Below, one piece after another: positions 6,746 through 9,692 of a stretch of 9,692 nt of DNA. The notes beneath the pieces are model-generated. The model was not told the origin of the DNA. It was given only the letters and a program-made list of their open reading frames with translations, and searched no databases. The translations under genes and the position numbers were made by a program. Source of the stretch: Firmicutes bacterium UBA2058. Its GTDB lineage: Bacteria > Bacillota > Clostridia > Tissierellales > Sedimentibacteraceae. How positions within the stretch are numbered: the stretch's first letter is position 1; each line of letters starts with the position of its first letter. The DNA lies in the NCBI GenBank assembly GCA_002332905.1, contig DDAM01000018.1:1-9692 (forward strand), in the 5' to 3' direction.

Positions 6746-7465
6746 TTACACCACTTTACTTATTTCCTTTTTTAGTCTTTTTAGTATTTTCTTTTCAAGC
6801 CTTGATATGTAAGATTGTGATATTCCAAGCATATCGGCTACTTCTTTTTGTGTAAAACTCTTGCTCCCCATTAATCCAAATCTTAATTTCATGATTGAAA
6901 ATTCTCTTTTACTAAGTTTTTTTATGGAATCATCCAATAAATTTAAGTCTATTTCACTTTCCATATCTTTAAATATAACATCCTCATCTGTTCCCAAAAT
7001 ATCTGATAGTAATAGTTCATTTCCATCCCAATCAATATTTAATGGCTCATCCAACGATATCTCTGTTTTCATTTTACATATTCTTCTTAAATACATTAAA
7101 ATTTCGTTTTCAATGCACTTAGAAGCATAAGTAGCTAGCTTTATATTTTTTTCGATTTTAAATGTGTTTACAGCCTTTATAAGCCCAATTGTGCCAATAG
7201 AAATTAGATCTTCTACATTAATACCTGATGATTCAAATTTTTTGGCTATGTACACAACTAATCTTAAATTATGCTCAATTAATTTTGATTTTGCAGTTGG
7301 GCAATCGTTTTTTCGTGATAGTAACTCTTTTTCCTCATCTATAGATAAAGGTGGAGGTAAGGAATCATTTCCTCCAATATATAATATCTTTTTCTTAATC
7401 TTTAGTTTTTTTATAATTATAGTATATAATCTTATGTAAATCTTTTTAATAATATTCATTTGCAT
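6746..7465 (-). CDS. sigE: RNA polymerase sporulation sigma factor sigma-E (pro-sigma-E)
   Basis: Early mother-cell sigma factor, made as an inactive membrane-associated precursor and cleaved by SpoIIGA. From the chosen start the protein has 239 residues, the same as in B. subtilis. The pro-sequence (about 1-28) is hydrophobic and Lys-rich; the cleavage region reads KILYIGG (26-32). LPPPLSIDEEKELL follows. Region 2 includes HNLRLVVYIAKKFE and GTIGLIKAVNTF (91-102), LDEPLNIDWDGNELLLSD lies at 138-155, and the region 4 helix-turn-helix is at about 207-226 (EVADMLGISQSYISRLEK). The start at ATG 7465 is 11 nt after GGGAGGG (7483-7477); ATG 7459 and GTG 7471 are possible. The upstream GTG at 7477 overlaps the ribosome binding site. 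The gene overlaps the end of spoIIGA by 20 nt, implying translational coupling of the protease with its substrate. Confidence 0.96.
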   Translation of the reverse strand: MQMNIIKKIYIRLYTIIIKKLKIKKKILYIGGNDSLPPPLSIDEEKELLSRKNDCPTAKSKLIEHNLRLVVYIAKKFESSGINVEDLISIGTIGLIKAVNTFKIEKNIKLATYASKCIENEILMYLRRICKMKTEISLDEPLNIDWDGNELLLSDILGTDEDVIFKDMESEIDLNLLDDSIKKLSKREFSIMKLRFGLMGSKSFTQKEVADMLGISQSYISRLEKKILKRLKKEISKVV

Positions 7466-8336
7466 CCACACTTTCACCCTCCCAATTAAGTATTTTTTTG
7501 TAAAGTAATGCTTGATATTTATTATCGTTGCTTAATGCTTTTGGATATATACCAATGACACAATCTATACAAAGTTGATTTCCCCTATATTTTATAATTG
7601 TTTTACTTGGAACTATTCCTATCATATAATCATCACAACTGCTAATAGTTTCGTATTTTAATAATCTAAAATTGTAGTTGTTTAATTTTTTGAGCATTAA
7701 GTCAACCAAATAATCATTACCATTATCATAGGCCTTTTTTATTTCATAAAAAGTATCATCGCTAAATAAGTCTTTTATATAATTTATATCAACAATGACT
7801 ACAGGTTTATTGCTTAATGTATCAATTAGTTCATTTCCAGTATCTATAAATCCAATAACCTCGATACTATTTCCATTAAGATATATACTTACATCTCTTA
7901 AATAGTCTTTATAGTCCTTGTCTCTTCTAATCTCGTAGAATAATATCTTAAACAGCATGTATACTGCAAACATGGCGCAAAATAATAAAATAATAGTTAA
8001 TCTACTATTAAATATAAAATATGATAAAATTATTATTCCCATTATTAATATTGATAAAATATAAAAGCATAATATAACTTTAGCATATTCTATAATTCCT
8101 TTTGGCGCATATGATATTGTTAGCATGAATACAGAAACTAAAAACTTTATAATAAAGTAATTTAAAAACTCTCTATCAATACTATATACGGCTATTGTGT
8201 ACAATACACCTATAATAGATGCTATTATTAGTCTTTTAAAAACTATTTTTTTATATAATAAAGAACCTGTAATATATAGCAATATAAAATCAACAACAAA
8301 TTCTTGAAATATAATAAATTCTATATAGTACTCCAA
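7446..8336 (-). CDS. spoIIGA: Pro-sigma-E processing aspartic protease SpoIIGA
   Basis: Membrane protease of the sporulation septum that removes the pro-sequence of sigma-E after a signal from the forespore protein SpoIIR. The 296-residue protein has an N-terminal membrane half with about five hydrophobic segments (roughly 7-27, 35-53, 61-76, 86-108 and 113-133). The cytoplasmic C-terminal half carries the aspartic-protease motif FIDTGNEL (163-170), with Asp165 the predicted catalytic residue, followed by SNKPVVIVD. The family acts as a dimer supplying two such motifs. The start is TTG at 8336, supported by GGGGG (8347-8343) 6 nt upstream and by homology beginning there; no ATG is nearby. The gene heads the spoIIGA-sigE-sigG-ylmC run and is preceded by a Spo0A-type promoter. 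Confidence 0.96.
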   Translation of the reverse strand: MEYYIEFIIFQEFVVDFILLYITGSLLYKKIVFKRLIIASIIGVLYTIAVYSIDREFLNYFIIKFLVSVFMLTISYAPKGIIEYAKVILCFYILSILIMGIIILSYFIFNSRLTIILLFCAMFAVYMLFKILFYEIRRDKDYKDYLRDVSIYLNGNSIEVIGFIDTGNELIDTLSNKPVVIVDINYIKDLFSDDTFYEIKKAYDNGNDYLVDLMLKKLNNYNFRLLKYETISSCDDYMIGIVPSKTIIKYRGNQLCIDCVIGIYPKALSNDNKYQALLYKKILNWEGESVDANEYY

Positions 8337-8374
8337 GTTTCACCCCCGAATGAAGAATTGCTGCTACTTAGAGT

Positions 8375-8407
8375 ATTATAAATCAAGCATAATGAATATT
8401 TTGTCAA
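8375..8407 (-). promoter_or_regulatory. Spo0A-type sigma-A promoter of spoIIGA with 21-bp spacer
   Basis: On the minus strand a perfect -35 TTGACA (8407 to 8402) and a perfect -10 TATAAT (8380 to 8375) are separated by 21 bp instead of 17. The B. subtilis spoIIG promoter has the same architecture (22 bp), and Spo0A bound at the -35 allows polymerase to use it. A 0A-box-like sequence covers the -35: the plus strand reads TGTCAAA at 8402-8408, one base from TGTCGAA. The leader would be about 30 nt. Confidence 0.75.
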
Positions 8408-8425
8408 ATTTACGGTCCAAAATAA

Positions 8426-8462
8426 AAAAATCTCAATTTTTAATATAAAAATTGAGATTTTT
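8426..8462 (-). terminator. Intrinsic terminator after the CD1247-like gene
   Basis: A perfect 16-bp inverted repeat (8426-8441 and 8447-8462, loop of 5) starts 14 bp after the stop codon. On the minus strand it runs into a T run (8430 to 8424). It insulates the spoIIG promoter, which begins about 20 bp further on, from efp-side transcription. Flanking T residues on the other side would allow function in both directions. Confidence 0.85.
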
Positions 8463-8475
8463 AATTAATTTATTT

Positions 8476-8793
8476 TTAGTCTTCGCAATTACAGCTGCAT
8501 CCACATTCGCAATCGTCAAGTAAATCATCTTCATCAAATTCGAAATCATCTTCATCATCAAATTCAAATTCACCAAAGATTTCTTCTTCTACTTTTGATA
8601 AATCTTCATCTAAAAGATCTAAGTATTCATTTACTTCATCTTGCTCTTCTACTATTTCTTCCATGCTTTCAGCTATTTCTTCTATAACATCGATTAAAGC
8701 TGAAAATAATTTTCCTTCTTTTGAATCTTCAGTTACATCTAAGCCATCTGCTAAACCTTTTAAGTAAGCAATTTTTTCAAATAAAAAATCCAT
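8476..8793 (-). CDS. Small acidic CD1247 N-terminal-domain-like protein, function unknown
   Basis: A 105-residue, very acidic cytoplasmic protein. The N-terminus (FEKIAYLKGLADGLDVTEDSKEGKLF) matches what I remember of the 'CD1247 N-terminal domain' of clostridial hypothetical proteins. Residues about 30-75 are a Glu-rich helix, probably a coiled coil. Residues 75-92 are a run of Asp, Glu and Phe, and the end carries four cysteines spaced as CxCxCxC (94-101). Relatives often end in a zinc ribbon; here the close CxC spacing suggests metal binding or redox but not a standard ribbon. GGAGG (8804-8800) lies 6 nt before the ATG. It follows efp by about 90 bp and precedes spoIIGA, with a strong terminator after it. 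The function is not known, and I infer none beyond possible metal binding by the tail. Confidence 0.8.
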   Translation of the reverse strand: MDFLFEKIAYLKGLADGLDVTEDSKEGKLFSALIDVIEEIAESMEEIVEEQDEVNEYLDLLDEDLSKVEEEIFGEFEFDDEDDFEFDEDDLLDDCECGCSCNCED

Positions 8794-8850
8794 AATTAAC
8801 CTCCATTACGCCATCATGGGCTTATATATTATTAGTGTGAAATATTTTTG

Positions 8851-8881
8851 CACTCGAGAGAAGAGTGTTTTTTCTTCTCTC
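8851..8881 (-). other. Overlapping alternative hairpins just after efp
   Basis: Immediately after the efp stop, a 9-bp perfect stem (8856-8864 with 8873-8881) overlaps a second possible 5-bp stem (8851-8855 with 8863-8867), so only one can form at a time. Neither is followed by a T run on the minus strand, so this is not a standard terminator. It could protect the efp mRNA end or modulate read-through into the CD1247-like gene. Confidence 0.4.
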
Positions 8882-8882
8882 T

Positions 8883-9440
8883 TTATACTCTTGATAGGTA
8901 TTCACCAGTTCTTGTGTCTATTTTTAATTTATCGCCTATTTCTACAAACAATGGAACGTTTACTACAGCCCCTGTTTCTAATTTAGCAGGCTTATTGGCT
9001 CCTGTTGCTGTATCACCTTTAAAGCCTGGTTCAGTTTCAACAACTTCAAGTTCAACGAAATTTGGTGCCTGCACTTCAAAAGGCTTCCCTTCATAAAACC
9101 TCATAACTGCATTTTCATTTTCTTTTATATAGATTATTGCATCTTCAACCTGATCATGGTTAAGCGGAATTTGCTCATAAGATTCAAGATCCATAAAGTA
9201 ATATAGTTCACCATCACTATATAAATACTGCATTTCTTTAGTTTCAATGTGTGCCTTTGGAAACTTGTCAGTTGGGTTGAAAGTTTCTATTCTTGTAGCT
9301 CCTGTTTTAATATTCTTTAATGTTGTTCTAACAAAAGCTGCACCCTTTCCAGGCTTAACATGTTGAAAATCTGCTATTTGCCATAGTCCATCGTTCCACA
9401 CCATAGTGGCACCTTTTTTAAAATCACTTGCTGAAATCAC
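8883..9440 (-). CDS. efp: Translation elongation factor P
   Basis: EF-P binds between the P and E sites of stalled ribosomes and promotes peptide-bond formation at polyproline stretches. From the GTG at 9440 the protein is 185 residues, the usual length, beginning ISASDFKKGATMVW. Domain I (about 1-63) carries the loop HVKPGKGAAFVRT with Lys32, the residue modified in B. subtilis EF-P. The OB-fold domain II is at about 65-128 and domain III at about 129-185, ending in KIDTRTGEYLSRV. The start is decided by the ribosome binding site: GGAGG (9454-9450) directly abuts the in-frame ATG at 9449, leaving no spacing. The GTG is 9 nt away and gives the canonical N-terminus. The gene has its own sigma-A promoter about 130 bp upstream. 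Adjacency of efp to the spoIIG cluster occurs in other Clostridia. Confidence 0.97.
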   Translation of the reverse strand: MISASDFKKGATMVWNDGLWQIADFQHVKPGKGAAFVRTTLKNIKTGATRIETFNPTDKFPKAHIETKEMQYLYSDGELYYFMDLESYEQIPLNHDQVEDAIIYIKENENAVMRFYEGKPFEVQAPNFVELEVVETEPGFKGDTATGANKPAKLETGAVVNVPLFVEIGDKLKIDTRTGEYLSRV

Positions 9441-9579
9441 TAACTGCATCCTCCTTTTTGTGTATTATAACCAGCATATTAGCTGTTTATTCTAATTTAC
9501 TATATTATGTACTAATTTTTATATGCATTTTTATTACAAATTATCCAGTTTATTAGTAACATCTAAATAATCCTATTCT

Positions 9580-9608
9580 ATTTTAAACTTTTTTATTGAA
9601 TCTGTCAA
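9580..9608 (-). promoter_or_regulatory. Sigma-A promoter of efp
   Basis: On the minus strand TTGACA (9608 to 9603) and TAAAAT (9585 to 9580) are exactly 17 bp apart. The leader to the efp GTG would be about 130 nt. A second TATAAT (9469 to 9464) much closer to efp has no good -35. The region 9450-9692 holds no supported gene. Confidence 0.75.
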
Positions 9609-9692
9609 TTAATAGTTTGAAAATAGCAGCGTCAAAGATTAAATACAGTTTAATATATCTCTATTTAATCAAGTTCGCTAATTGCACAAGTT

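Noticed and set aside
6861..7439. Plus-strand open frames opposite sigE (6861-7130 and 7164-7439)
   Set aside because: They are antisense to sigma-E regions 2-4, with biased Ser/Ile/Phe composition.
8848..9096. Plus-strand open frame opposite efp
   Set aside because: It is antisense to the conserved C-terminal domain of EF-P and has no ribosome binding site.
9503..9553. Short 16-codon open frame in the efp leader as a possible leader peptide
   Set aside because: It has only a weak ribosome binding site, no regulatory codon run and no attenuator hairpin after it.
9609..9692. Possible 3' end of another minus-strand gene entering at the right edge
   Set aside because: All three frames reach a stop within about 30 bases of the edge. 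The few residues left cannot identify a gene, though pepP commonly precedes efp. A stem of GATTAAATA and TATTTAATC lies there but has only a weak T run.

Overview
The window is strongly AT-rich, low-GC Firmicute DNA from an endospore-forming member of the Clostridia. Three things support this: the adjacent genes spoIIGA-sigE-sigG-ylmC with efp upstream, AGGAGG-type ribosome binding sites before nearly every gene, and intrinsic terminators made of A/T-rich hairpins. SLH-type surface anchoring suggests a lineage other than C. difficile, which anchors its S-layer with CWB2 domains. I cannot name the genus. Nine protein genes are supported, and one of them starts and ends the window's minus-strand run on each side; I see no tRNA, rRNA, IS element, CRISPR array or phage gene.

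Layout, right to left because eight of nine genes are on the minus strand. efp (translation factor EF-P, 8883-9440) is driven by a good sigma-A promoter at 9580-9608. A small acidic protein of the CD1247 N-terminal-domain type (8476-8793) follows and ends at a strong terminator. Next is the sporulation sigma cluster: spoIIGA (protease, TTG start), sigE (pro-sigma-E, overlapping spoIIGA), sigG and ylmC. It is preceded by a promoter with perfect -35 and -10 hexamers held 21 bp apart and a Spo0A-box-like sequence over the -35, the hallmark of a Spo0A-activated spoIIG promoter. After a terminator comes a two-gene unit: a solitary DNA adenine methyltransferase closely resembling C. difficile CamA (3551-5449) and, 20 bp behind it, a secreted protein with three SLH domains (1932-3530).

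On the left, convergent with the SLH gene and sharing a bidirectional terminator with it, lies the only plus-strand gene: a 339-residue protein with 20 cysteines and an Asn-rich N-terminus (820-1839). It resembles the C. difficile exosporium protein CdeC and is probably transcribed late in sporulation in the mother cell. Divergent from it is a cyclophilin-type peptidyl-prolyl isomerase (127-645) with its own terminator.

Taken together, the window links the early compartment-specific sigma factors (sigma-E in the mother cell, sigma-G in the forespore), a CamA-like epigenetic methyltransferase of a family known to affect sporulation, and a candidate spore-surface protein. The most interesting part is the CamA-like methyltransferase with an added N-terminal region, in an apparent operon with an SLH surface protein next to the sporulation sigma genes. 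Similarities to named proteins come from memory of those sequences, not from a search.
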